From Nostoc sp. KVJ3 (GTDB lineage Bacteria > Cyanobacteriota > Cyanobacteriia > Cyanobacteriales > Nostocaceae), in assembly GCF_026127265.1 (NCBI RefSeq), contig NZ_WWFG01000011.1, positions 1-64,000 of the forward strand: a stretch of 64,000 nt of DNA, read 5' to 3'. The position numbers were made by a program, and so were the translations under genes. This document shows, in pieces, positions 1 to 10,316 of this stretch. A model generated the notes under the pieces. The model was not told the DNA's origin, did not search any database, and saw only the letters and a program-made list of their open reading frames with translations. How positions within the stretch are numbered: position 1 is the stretch's first letter; each line of letters begins with the position of its first letter.

Positions 1-377
1 TTATCAACCAGCTACTTAGAAGCGAGTATAGACTTCTCAGGCAAGCCGCAATATGAGCAGATCCTATTGGTGGGGCTCATACCTGATGATGGTTAACGTG
101 CTGCAATCATAAGCAGGTTTTATCAGCCAACAGGATCATGCGGGTTGTAGCGATTGCGATTGATAAGTTGGAATTGATGAGGCGCGATCGCCATCGCGTC
201 GCCAACGGAGTTACAATACTTTGGGTCACTACACGTATTAGCCCAATAGTGTAATGCTGCATTGCTTGTAAGTTGTAACATAAAAACTGTAATATTAGTA
301 TAATTTTTTACACTTACCTGGAGAATTCAGTTAATCATTTGGGAATACTAAATCTAAACATTTTAAAGATTTAGGGT
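1..377. other. Non-coding left edge
   Basis: No convincing ORF is seen here. The stretch contains a HIP1-like GCGATCGC core near 184 and an AT-rich segment (about 280-370) that could hold the promoter of the decayed kinase gene that follows. No RNA gene or mobile-element end was recognised. Confidence 0.4.
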
Positions 378-1341
378 ATGACTAGCACTCTTGTTGAGAA
401 TATTCCCGGATATAACATCAGCGAAGAACTCTATAATGGCTCCCGAACCCAAGTTTATCGAGGTTATCGAAAAGTTGATCAACAACCAGTAGTCGTTAAA
501 TTACTAAAAAATCCTTATCCCAGCTTTAACGAACTTTTGTTGTTTCGCAACCAGTACACAATTACCAAAAATCTCAACTCCCCCCTGATAGTCCAAACCT
601 ACAGTCTAGAACCTTGCAAAAATGGTTATGCACTAGTTATGGAAGACTTTGGGGGAATTTCTCTTAAGGAGTGGAGAACTAGAGAAACCAAACAATCTTT
701 AGAAGAATTTTTAGTGATAGCGATCGCCCTGTGCAATATATTAGATTTACTCTATCATCAGCGCATTATTCATAAAGATGATAAAGGGTTTTGAGATTGC
801 CCGAAGGGATCTGTGCGATCGCTTCATCATTCCGGAGAAACTCTATGGTCGAAAAACCGAAGTATCAACCCTCCTGCAAGCATTTGAAAAAGTCAGTCTT
901 GGGGCAACAGAAATGATGCTGGTAGCAGGTTTTTCTGGGATTGGGAAAACTGCTGTTGTGAATGAAGTTCATAAACCGATTGTGCGGCAACACGGTTATT
1001 TTATTAAAGGGAAATATGACCAATTCCAGGGCAATATTCCCTTCAGCGCCTTTGTCCAAACCTTCCAAGACTTAATAGGGCAATTGCTCTGTGAATCAGA
1101 TGCACAACTGCAAATCTGGAAAACCAAGATTCTGGAAACTGTTGGCGACAATGGACAAGTTTTGATTGACGTAATTCCAGAACTAGAACGGATTATTGGC
1201 GCTCAATCCCCAACTACAGAAATATCAGCGACTGCTGCCCAAAATCGCTTCAATCTGCTGATGCAGAAATTTGTGCAAATATTCACAAGCCAAGAACATC
1301 CCTTAGTTATATGCTTTATGAAAAAAATACGGTCAATCTAG
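378..1341 (+). pseudogene. Decayed Ser/Thr kinase-AAA ATPase signalling protein
   Basis: The first frame (378-794) encodes the N-lobe of a PknB-like kinase, with the VAIK-type lysine in VVVKLL and a truncated catalytic loop reading IIHKD, where family members continue with the HRDLKPxN-type loop. The protein then changes frame and enters the region that in large cyanobacterial multi-sensor kinases follows the kinase: a conserved YGRK.EV segment and an AAA-type ATPase Walker A, GFSGIGKT (778-1341). The kinase C-lobe is missing, the two parts are out of frame, and the ATPase is cut off soon after its P-loop region, long before the GAF and histidine-kinase domains typical of this family. The sequence shows an internal deletion plus 3' truncation. 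Loss of function is inferred. Confidence 0.8.
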
Positions 1342-1514
1342 TTATTACTTGAATATCTCCAAAAATAACTTTAAGCAGAATTTCGCAGGTACAAAACTGA
1401 ACAAATATAGTATAAAGTTACAAGTGACTGTAGATAGCCTAAAAAAAAGTATAATTTACGTCACGATTGGGGTAATTGCAAGAGATTTTAAGTCAACAGT
1501 TATCAAAAAGCATC

Positions 1515-2252
1515 ATGAATCAAAGCTTAATCACCCAAGAGTTCGGAATTATTATTGCTGCAAAAAATTATAACCCTACACTCCTAAATCCAGATTTTCT
1601 CAAATATAGTGGTATCGTTCCAACAGAATGGGAATTGGCTCGTCAACCAATATCTACCCCAAATGTATCTCAGGTTGCCTTCACTAACGGCGTGATGATA
1701 GTAGCTGAACCAACGCGAGTTATATTTATAGAAGCTGTTGAAGGTAAATCAACAGGAGAACTCGTAGTTGCAAATATTGCCAAAAAATATGTCCAAACAC
1801 TACCCAATATAGAATACGAAGCTGTAGGTCTTAATCCCAGAAGCTACATGACTTTTGACCAACAGCAGGATGCAGCCCGTCAGTATTTAGCCGAAACGCT
1901 ACTGTCTCCTGGCGCTTGGCAGGAAGTTGGGACTACACCTGTACGAGCGACACTAAACTTAGTTTATACTTTGGAGCGTTGCCCATTCTATCTGACCGTA
2001 AGTGAAGCAGCATTACGGAATCCAGATGAAACCAGCACTCCTATTGTGTTGTTCAATGGTAGTTTTAGCTATGAAGTAAAGAGTGAAGCTGTACCAGAAC
2101 GTATTGGAAATTTACATCAAATTATTGACAATTGGCAAGTAGATTTTGCAACTTACCAAGAGATTATTAGTACCAAGTTTATGACTAAAGCGGCTAACAA
2201 TACAACTATAGTTCCAAATATATTGACAATGGATGTCGGTGTAGCAGCTTGA
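1515..2252 (+). CDS. Hypothetical protein, 245 aa
   Basis: The product is a soluble protein with no signal peptide or TM segment and no motif I recognise. I chose the ATG at 1515 (MNQSLITQEFG). An in-frame TTG 13 codons upstream would also be open. The mixed alpha/beta composition, with patterned hydrophobic strands such as GIIIAA, GVMIVAE and RVIFIEA, suggests a folded domain. It stands alone between the decayed kinase and the giant toxin gene, on the same strand but about 210 bp away from the latter, so no operon link is evident. Its function is unknown. Confidence 0.65.
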   Translation: MNQSLITQEFGIIIAAKNYNPTLLNPDFLKYSGIVPTEWELARQPISTPNVSQVAFTNGVMIVAEPTRVIFIEAVEGKSTGELVVANIAKKYVQTLPNIEYEAVGLNPRSYMTFDQQQDAARQYLAETLLSPGAWQEVGTTPVRATLNLVYTLERCPFYLTVSEAALRNPDETSTPIVLFNGSFSYEVKSEAVPERIGNLHQIIDNWQVDFATYQEIISTKFMTKAANNTTIVPNILTMDVGVAA

Positions 2253-2465
2253 TATTTTTGTAAAGATAGATTGACGATGAGGAGATAAACTGAGGGTTTT
2301 CTCCTCGTTTCCGATTATTCAAAATAATAAGAACAGGCAGATAATCGCCTTATATATTGAGATGGAGTCAAGAGCATTTTATCGCTATCGACTCCAGAGC
2401 AAAATCGGTAGAATTTTTTTATCAAATAAAAACAGTAAACAATTTACTACTTCTTGGGGTTAGTC

Positions 2466-5400
2466 ATGGGTAGCTCTGAAAATTTGGGAACCAATAGTGC
2501 ATCTTCTACTAATGGCGGAATCTTACCACTATCTTTACTAGAAAGTGCAACTTTGAGTACAGGTTTAGATGATAATTCTGCCTTAACTTCTTTGCAAATA
2601 TCACTCAGAACTCCTAGTGGTTCCGACCCGATAAACACAGAGTTAGAACGACTGGAAAAAGCAAAGAATGGCATTGAAGATAAGAATTCAGATCAAGACT
2701 CTACTAACTACACCCCATTAAGTAGCAATATCTTTGACTCCCAGACACAAAATTTTATCAACACTCCTTTACTCCCCACTAGTAGTAATAATAACTCTGC
2801 TAAAACAAAAGCAAAAGACTCACTTACAGGTAATGCTACAGACAACTCACTAGTTGGTATTACTCAACAGAACTTGCTAAATACTGGTGGACTACTGGGA
2901 ATTGTAGATAATTCTCAGCAAAATTCTTCAGTACAGACAAATTCTAGCGCAACACCAACAACTAGTCAGACTTCTATCCCCAACTTTGCTATTCGTACTG
3001 AAGGCACTATCAGTATCAACGGCAATGGAGATTTTGACGGTGTACCAACTTCTTTAAGTGATGATGCCTTAATTTATGCAGCCAAAGGCTTCATCATGAA
3101 TGGTAATCTCACACTACCCGTACAAATAGATGCAGCAGGAAATCCGATTCGAGATGCTAATGGCAAACTGGTTTTGGTAGATAAAGCTGTGGCAGTGGCC
3201 TCTGGCTACACCACTAGTATTGCCAATGCTTCTAGCAATAAGTATGCTGGCTTAATTCCTCCACCAGTAGTGCCACAACAGACAGTAATCGTGCCAGCCT
3301 ATGCAGATATTAAACAAATCGAACTCAATCGCCGCATTCCTGTGGGGACACCCACTGTTACCTTCAACATTTCTCAAAACCCCCTTAATAGTAGTAGCGA
3401 CTGGTTGAAGAAGTTTCCACCTCCAGGTACGACAAATAATCCTACCGTTGTCAGAGTAACAGGAGGGGGGCTAAATATTCCTGCCAATGTCAGCTTAAAC
3501 AACTATATTATTACCGTTGAGCAAGGAGATATCAATTTCAATGGCAATGGTCACAACTTTAATAATGTTGTCTTAATTGCTAATAACGGTAATGTTAACC
3601 TGTCTAATTTGCTCTCCCGTGATTTGTCCGTGTTTGCTTCCGGTTCTATTAACATGAACGGTGGTGCGAGATTTGCAGGTTCTTCCTTACTAGCCACGGG
3701 TAGCACCAATGGCAATATTATTTTTAATGGTGCTACCAGTAGCATTAATACTACTGATAATCTGAAGGTATTTTCCCAAGGAGATATCACCTATAACGGT
3801 GTCACTAATACCCGTGGATTGTTCTTAAGTGTTAAGAACTTTATCTTCAACGGCAATTCCAGTTTGTACGGTTCAATTAGTGCCAAGGGCAATATCATCT
3901 TTAATGGTCAAGCTACTGTGATTGGTGTCGCTGAATTGATGCCGGATATTAACCCACCTGTAATTAGTGCTACTTTAGCTCGTGATACTGCATCCTTCGG
4001 ACAAACAAATAAAGATTTTATTACTTTTGACCCCACAATTACCGGGACTATTACTGACGCTAATCCTATACTGGAGTTTCGTGTCGGTTTTAATAATACG
4101 CTATCTGCCAACTATACAAATGTGATTGCTCAACGCAATAATGATGGCAGTTTTAGCTTTACCCGTTCTCAGCTAGAAACTATTTATGGTGGCACTCTTA
4201 GCGACGGCATTTATACTTTACATTTACAAGCTAAAGATTTATACGGAAATCTTTCTAACACCAAAGATATTCAATTCACTCTTGATACCATTACCTCTTC
4301 TCCAAGTAATTTAGACCTCTTGGCTACTGACGATAGTGGCGCTAGCAATACTGATAACATCACAAATAAAAGTACACCGCATATTACAGGTAATGCTGAA
4401 ATTGGGGCAGTTGTTCAACTTTTCAATAATGGGCAAACAATTGGTCAAGCAACCGCAAATAATGCTGGTGTATGGCAAATTGTTACTAGTCCTTTGACAG
4501 ACGGAGTTTATAATTTAACTGCAAAAGCCAATGACATCGCCGGGAATGTCAGCAATCTCAGTACGGCACTCAATCTCACTATCGACAGCACATTACCTCT
4601 ATTAACGCTAAATACCCCAGTTGATGCTGCACCTTTGACACCGGGAGCTAGATTAACTGGTAGCGTTGATGGTACTGGTTCTGCTGTAACTGCACTGAGT
4701 TATCACTTCAACAACCTAACTGAAATTACAGTCCCATTTGATACTACCGGAGCATTTGACCAATCTCTGAATTTGACTGGACTTGCTAATGGGGCGCATA
4801 CACTAACTATTAGCGCTACTGATACCGCAGGTAATATCAAAACTACTCAGTATCATGTCACGGTCGTTATCGATAAAACTGCACCTGTGATTAGTGCTTC
4901 CTTACTACACGATACTGCTCCTAATGGACAAACCAACAGCGATCGCATTACTTTTGACCCCACAATTACTGGAACTGTCATTGATGCTAGCCGTGTAGTT
5001 GAGTTCAAGGCTGGTTTTGATAATACACTTGCAGGTAATTTCACCAATGTCACTGCTTTTCGCAACGCTGATGGCAGCTTTACTTTTGAAAAGACTGCCT
5101 TAGAAACTATTTATGGTGGTACATTACCAGATGGTTTCCACACTTTGCATTTGCAAGCAGTGGACGAATTTCACAACATATCTAATATTTTTGACTTTTC
5201 TTTCACTTTTGACAGCACGACATCAGAACCGATTTTTAACCTCAATGCTGTATCTGACTCTGGTGTAGTTGGTGATCTACACACGAAATTTGATACCGTA
5301 AGCTTAACAGGTCTTGCCGAAGCCAATTCTACTGTAGTCTTAGAACAAACTGGTGCAGTTACGACTTCAGACAACAATGGACAATTTACCTTTGCCCACG

Positions 5401-8400
5401 TCTCCTTAGCAATCGGGGATAATTCCTTGATTGCACGCTCAACTGATATTGCTGGGAATCAAAATACTTTCTCCACCAATATCTACCGTTTCAGTCCACC
5501 TACAGCGATTAATTTAGCGGGTAACACAGTTGCAGAAAATAGTTCTACTGGAATAGTCATTGGTCAATTAACTAGTACTGACCCTGACGCTGGTGATACT
5601 CACACTTATACTTTAGACGATAATGCTGATGGGCGTTTCCGCATCGTTGGTAATCAATTGCAAGTCGCTGACGGTACATTACTCAATTTTGAAAGTAGTA
5701 CCCAGCACTCTGTTACAGTTACCAGCACTGATGCTAATGGCTTAAGCTTAACCCAAGTTTTTGCGATCGCTGTTACTAATGTCAATGAAGCTCCCAGCTT
5801 TACCAGCACACCTATTTCCATTGCCGACTCAGCGAGTCTTTACACTTACAACATTGTTGCCACTGACCCAGATGCGGGAGATAGTTTAAAATTTACTACA
5901 AATAATCTCCCAAGATGGCTAACCTTAGTTGATAACTTTGATGGGACTGCAACTTTACGTGGTACACCAAGAGACTTTCTGGATAATATCAACAGTAACA
6001 TCCATTTGAAAGTCACAGATGCTAGTGGGCTAACGGCGATTCAAGACTTTACTATTGCACCTACTACTTCTTTTACTGAAAACAACAATTTTGCAGTCTC
6101 TCGTTCTCTATCTCTAACAATTCCAACTACACCTTCTATTCTCAGTTTCAAGATTAATCCTCAGTTTGATACTACTGCGGTCAATTCAATTAATGATGCA
6201 ATTGATGTGGCGTTAGTTGATGCTAATGGGAATTCTCTAGTTCACACTGTTGCAAGTTCGCGCGATGCTTTCTTTAACTGGACTGAGGGTGAGTCTACTG
6301 CTTTGGGTGTGGGTACGAGTTATGATGCTGCAACTCACACTGTCAGCTTGAATCTCACTGGTATTAACCCAGGCACTAATGCCCAGTTGGTGTTTCGTCT
6401 GGTAAATAATGATGGCGACATTAGCACCAGTGTGCGGATTACTAATTTTGCTTTAATAAACGCACCCAATGGCACCCAGGCTCCTGTACAAACAGATTTT
6501 GCCAAACAAATAAGCCAGACTACAACACCTAATTTTAACTTGTTGACGGATGTCTCTAATAGTGTAGGCACTGAGTACTATCGCACTAGCTTCAATGCCG
6601 ATACTCACCTTCTGTATGCAGACATCGCTTTACGTAACATCGGCTCTTACAGCGTCGATTCTCCCCTAATTGTTGCTGTCAATCATCTCAGTGACCCCAC
6701 GGTGTTGGTTCGCAATCCTGATGGTTTTACACCTGATGGTCTACCTTATTATGATTTCAGTAAGTTGGTTGGCGATACTAGGTTTGACCCGAATGAGCTA
6801 ACGAATCAGCGTTCTCTAATATTCTACAATCCTCAAGAAGTGCAGTTTACTTATGATCTAACGGTGTTGAGTCAGTTAAACGCTGCACCTGTGATTCTAA
6901 CTCAACCAAACAAGGAAGTTATTGCTGGTCATAACTACAGCTATGATGTTGATGCTACAGACCCCAATGGTGATTCTTTAACATATAAACTACTGGTTGC
7001 ACCAGATGGAATGACCATTGATCAAACTACTGGTTTAATTGCTTGGAATACATCTGCTAGCAACACTGGAAATCAAGCAGTGCTTGTGGAAGTGAATGAT
7101 GGGCGCGGTGGTGTGACGCAACAACAGTACAGTTTGTCGGTAATTGATGCTCCGCCGAATCGTCCCCCCGTTTTTACCTCCACTCCTGTGGTCGATGCAG
7201 CGATTAATACTAGTTATACTTACCAAGCCAATGCTTCCGATGCTGATGATGATTCTTTGAGCTTTTCGCTACTTAGTGCGCCACAGGGGATGACAGTAGA
7301 CGCGAATACAGGGATAGTGAGTTGGACTCCCACTGCTTTGCAGTTGGGAACTTATGATGTGACGCTGGCTGTGGCAGACGCAAGAGGTGGAACTGCACAG
7401 CAAGCTTTTAAAGTGCAAACGCAAGGACAGCCTGGAAATCATGCACCGATTATTATCACTACAGCAGAAACAACTGCATATACTGCAACAGGCTATACCT
7501 ATCGGGTAGAGGCACTTGACCCAGATCACGATTCTCTAACCTACTCGCTGGCAACAGCACCTACTGGCATGACTATTGATGCCAGCACTGGACAAATTCT
7601 GTGGACTACAAATTCCAGCAATGCTGGTGTATATAATATCATCGTCGAAGTGTTGGATGCTCAAGGTGCAAAAGATACTCAAAACTTTATTTTAAATGTT
7701 TCAAGTAACTTGCCAGGACAAATCTGGGGACGAGTTTCTGGTGATCGCAGTAATCTCCAAACAACTTCATACAACTCGCAATCAATTGCACAAGCGATAA
7801 CTGGTAATCGACTCCCTGCAAATCCAATTCCTCTAACGAAAGTTGTTCAGTTGCCTCAAGGTTTTTACTCTTCCTACGGTATAGAATACTACGAAGCAAA
7901 AGAGCAAGTTTTAGTTTCCGATGCCGGCTATACTCGCACTACCTCTAGGCTTAATCTTATTCAGCCTGACGGAACTTTAGTTCCATTTTCCAATGTTACA
8001 CAAGATGCTGGCCCTGGCTCTTACGGATCTGGTATCACATCGTTGCGCTCTTTTACTACTGTGGCAGAAGATAACCTGGGCGGTTTTACAGCAGGAGACA
8101 TCTTCGGTAACGCTGGAGGAGTGTATTCTGGTTTTGGATATGACCCAAATATTACAAAAATTACGGATGGTGGGGCAACAATCATTCCCAGATGGGCAAC
8201 TTTGCCTACGAATCTGAATTATAGGGTACTTTCCTTGCAAATAGATACAACTGGTATATTTGGCGGGGACTTAATTGTTGAAAGTGATACTGGTGTCGAT
8301 TCTAGAGGATACTTCACATTTAGACCTACACTTTTTCGAGTCAAAGCTGATGGCACTGTAACTACCCTTGCAACTCTTGACTCTGAATACGGCGGCAATT

Positions 8401-10316
8401 CATCTTTTGAAATAGTTCCTAATGATGTTGCAAGATACGGCCCCTTAGCTGGCAAGATTGTTGTAGCCCATAGGCAAGGATTTTCTACTGTTGATGTTGC
8501 TGGAAATGTTCAATTTATTCCTTTACAAGGAGCAGGTGATATTCATTTAATCCGTCCAAATGAAAATTTCTTTGGTATAAGCAACTACACTTATAACTAC
8601 AACTATACTCCTCAAATTCTGTATGGTGCTCCTGCATCCTATTTTGAATCACTGGTTGGAGACTTTTTAATTGATAATGGTTATTATAGTGTCTCCCGAA
8701 TGTACTGGGACGGTCAAGCTCTGAAAATAGAGCCTTTAAATGCACCGCAGATGGAGGGGATAACCTTTGCACCTATGGGCATTAATAATATTGCACCTGT
8801 TAACCCTGTAAGTCTAGCTGACTGGACTGTATACATCGATAAAAATAATAATGGTCGGCGCGACTCGGATGAGCTATTTACGAAAACTGATGCTAACGGT
8901 ATTTACTCATTCACTCTGCCAGTAGGCAATTATACGGTAGCTGAAGAGTTACCAGGGGGATGGAGTCAAACTCTACCACCCCCCAATCAAGGAATTCAAG
9001 TTAGCTTAAGTAGCGGTCAAACAATTACTGGAGTTGACTTTAGTAATACTAAAAATGACACCGCACCACAAGAAAACCAGGCTCCTCACTTCACCAGCTT
9101 TGCGCCGACTCAAGCTATTGTCGATCAAAGGGTAGTTTATAGACCATCTGCTTTTGACCCAGATGGAGATGTTTTGAGCTATGACCTATTAGTAAAACCA
9201 GATGGGATGGCGGTAGACCCCAATACTGGAATTATTGCTTGGCGTCCAACATCTGAACAAGTCGGAACTCAAGATGTAATTGTCCGGGTTCGAGATGCTA
9301 AAGGTGCTTTAGACCTACAATCGTTCCAAATTCAAGTCGGTTCTGCCCAAACACCACCTTTATTTACCGCATTACCAAAACCTGGTTCCATTGCAGCAGT
9401 AGGCGTACCCTTCCAATTCCAAATTATTGCACGCAATCCTCTATTAGATCCTATTACTTTCGAGTTAACCACAAATGCCAGTGGAGCCGTCATTGAGCCA
9501 ACCACTGGATTATTGAAGTGGACACCTACTGCTGTAGGAACTTATAACTTCACTCTCACAGCCAATGATGGAAAAGGAGGCAAAACAACACAATCTTTTC
9601 AACTCCAAGCACTAGCAAACATTCCCAATGACGCTCCCATTATTACCTCCCAGCCCCTGAAAGCTTCATCATTAGGGCTTCCTTACGTCTATACTATTCG
9701 TGCTAACGATCCTAACAATGACCCTCTCAACTACAGCTTGCTAACTGCGCCTGCTGGCATGACCTTGGATAACCAAGGCAATCTCTTTTGGCAACCTACT
9801 GCTTCACAGGTAGGGCAAAATTCTGTCGCCATTAAAGTTAGTGATGGTCGAGGCGGTGAAGTCACTCAAAGCTTCGATATTAATATCGTTAGTAGTGCAA
9901 CCATTCCTAACCATGCACCTCGCATCACCTCTACCCCAGTTGGTTCTGCTGTTGTTAATAAACTTTACCAATCTGAGTTAAAAGTTAGCGATTCTGACAA
10001 TGATCTTTTGCTTGTGAGTCTTGACAAAGCACCAGATGGAATGTTCATTGACCCACAAACCAGTATTCTGCGTTGGACTCCGACTGCAAATCAGCTGGGC
10101 GATGCTTCTGTAGTTGTGCGGGTACAAGATTCACACGGGGCATTTGATTTGCTCTCTTTTACAGTCAACGTCCGGCTTGTAAATACTCCTCCTCTAATTA
10201 ACTCTACACCTGGAACTCAAGCTGCCACTGGTAAACTCTACAAATATCTTGTTCAAGCAAGTGATATTGATACTGACTCTCTTACTTACAATCTGGTAAA
10301 TGCCCAGATGGTATGA
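2466..10316 (+). CDS. Giant adhesin/RHS protein, N-terminal part (frameshifted)
   Basis: This is the first 2,616 codons of a giant modular protein whose reading continues in another frame from 10313. I prefer the ATG at 2466 to the TTG at 2454. There is no classical signal peptide. A Ser/Asn/Gln-rich leader (to about residue 180) is followed by a beta-rich region with repeated NGN.DFDG and FNGN motifs, then two near-identical Ig-like blocks (around 3950-4290 and 4880-5220), a BIG-type domain and a cadherin-like domain with DPDAGD and NVNEAP (around 5500-5800). Many He_PIG/putative-Ig repeats with GMT.D..TG...W.PT follow, with a propeller-like stretch (about 7700-8800) and an SdrD B-like domain (DKNNNGRRDSDE) near 8840-9040. 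The architecture fits surface display or secretion of a polymorphic toxin. The last 10 or so codons are out of frame with the repeat pattern. Confidence 0.8.
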   Translation: MGSSENLGTNSASSTNGGILPLSLLESATLSTGLDDNSALTSLQISLRTPSGSDPINTELERLEKAKNGIEDKNSDQDSTNYTPLSSNIFDSQTQNFINTPLLPTSSNNNSAKTKAKDSLTGNATDNSLVGITQQNLLNTGGLLGIVDNSQQNSSVQTNSSATPTTSQTSIPNFAIRTEGTISINGNGDFDGVPTSLSDDALIYAAKGFIMNGNLTLPVQIDAAGNPIRDANGKLVLVDKAVAVASGYTTSIANASSNKYAGLIPPPVVPQQTVIVPAYADIKQIELNRRIPVGTPTVTFNISQNPLNSSSDWLKKFPPPGTTNNPTVVRVTGGGLNIPANVSLNNYIITVEQGDINFNGNGHNFNNVVLIANNGNVNLSNLLSRDLSVFASGSINMNGGARFAGSSLLATGSTNGNIIFNGATSSINTTDNLKVFSQGDITYNGVTNTRGLFLSVKNFIFNGNSSLYGSISAKGNIIFNGQATVIGVAELMPDINPPVISATLARDTASFGQTNKDFITFDPTITGTITDANPILEFRVGFNNTLSANYTNVIAQRNNDGSFSFTRSQLETIYGGTLSDGIYTLHLQAKDLYGNLSNTKDIQFTLDTITSSPSNLDLLATDDSGASNTDNITNKSTPHITGNAEIGAVVQLFNNGQTIGQATANNAGVWQIVTSPLTDGVYNLTAKANDIAGNVSNLSTALNLTIDSTLPLLTLNTPVDAAPLTPGARLTGSVDGTGSAVTALSYHFNNLTEITVPFDTTGAFDQSLNLTGLANGAHTLTISATDTAGNIKTTQYHVTVVIDKTAPVISASLLHDTAPNGQTNSDRITFDPTITGTVIDASRVVEFKAGFDNTLAGNFTNVTAFRNADGSFTFEKTALETIYGGTLPDGFHTLHLQAVDEFHNISNIFDFSFTFDSTTSEPIFNLNAVSDSGVVGDLHTKFDTVSLTGLAEANSTVVLEQTGAVTTSDNNGQFTFAHVSLAIGDNSLIARSTDIAGNQNTFSTNIYRFSPPTAINLAGNTVAENSSTGIVIGQLTSTDPDAGDTHTYTLDDNADGRFRIVGNQLQVADGTLLNFESSTQHSVTVTSTDANGLSLTQVFAIAVTNVNEAPSFTSTPISIADSASLYTYNIVATDPDAGDSLKFTTNNLPRWLTLVDNFDGTATLRGTPRDFLDNINSNIHLKVTDASGLTAIQDFTIAPTTSFTENNNFAVSRSLSLTIPTTPSILSFKINPQFDTTAVNSINDAIDVALVDANGNSLVHTVASSRDAFFNWTEGESTALGVGTSYDAATHTVSLNLTGINPGTNAQLVFRLVNNDGDISTSVRITNFALINAPNGTQAPVQTDFAKQISQTTTPNFNLLTDVSNSVGTEYYRTSFNADTHLLYADIALRNIGSYSVDSPLIVAVNHLSDPTVLVRNPDGFTPDGLPYYDFSKLVGDTRFDPNELTNQRSLIFYNPQEVQFTYDLTVLSQLNAAPVILTQPNKEVIAGHNYSYDVDATDPNGDSLTYKLLVAPDGMTIDQTTGLIAWNTSASNTGNQAVLVEVNDGRGGVTQQQYSLSVIDAPPNRPPVFTSTPVVDAAINTSYTYQANASDADDDSLSFSLLSAPQGMTVDANTGIVSWTPTALQLGTYDVTLAVADARGGTAQQAFKVQTQGQPGNHAPIIITTAETTAYTATGYTYRVEALDPDHDSLTYSLATAPTGMTIDASTGQILWTTNSSNAGVYNIIVEVLDAQGAKDTQNFILNVSSNLPGQIWGRVSGDRSNLQTTSYNSQSIAQAITGNRLPANPIPLTKVVQLPQGFYSSYGIEYYEAKEQVLVSDAGYTRTTSRLNLIQPDGTLVPFSNVTQDAGPGSYGSGITSLRSFTTVAEDNLGGFTAGDIFGNAGGVYSGFGYDPNITKITDGGATIIPRWATLPTNLNYRVLSLQIDTTGIFGGDLIVESDTGVDSRGYFTFRPTLFRVKADGTVTTLATLDSEYGGNSSFEIVPNDVARYGPLAGKIVVAHRQGFSTVDVAGNVQFIPLQGAGDIHLIRPNENFFGISNYTYNYNYTPQILYGAPASYFESLVGDFLIDNGYYSVSRMYWDGQALKIEPLNAPQMEGITFAPMGINNIAPVNPVSLADWTVYIDKNNNGRRDSDELFTKTDANGIYSFTLPVGNYTVAEELPGGWSQTLPPPNQGIQVSLSSGQTITGVDFSNTKNDTAPQENQAPHFTSFAPTQAIVDQRVVYRPSAFDPDGDVLSYDLLVKPDGMAVDPNTGIIAWRPTSEQVGTQDVIVRVRDAKGALDLQSFQIQVGSAQTPPLFTALPKPGSIAAVGVPFQFQIIARNPLLDPITFELTTNASGAVIEPTTGLLKWTPTAVGTYNFTLTANDGKGGKTTQSFQLQALANIPNDAPIITSQPLKASSLGLPYVYTIRANDPNNDPLNYSLLTAPAGMTLDNQGNLFWQPTASQVGQNSVAIKVSDGRGGEVTQSFDINIVSSATIPNHAPRITSTPVGSAVVNKLYQSELKVSDSDNDLLLVSLDKAPDGMFIDPQTSILRWTPTANQLGDASVVVRVQDSHGAFDLLSFTVNVRLVNTPPLINSTPGTQAATGKLYKYLVQASDIDTDSLTYNLVNAQMV

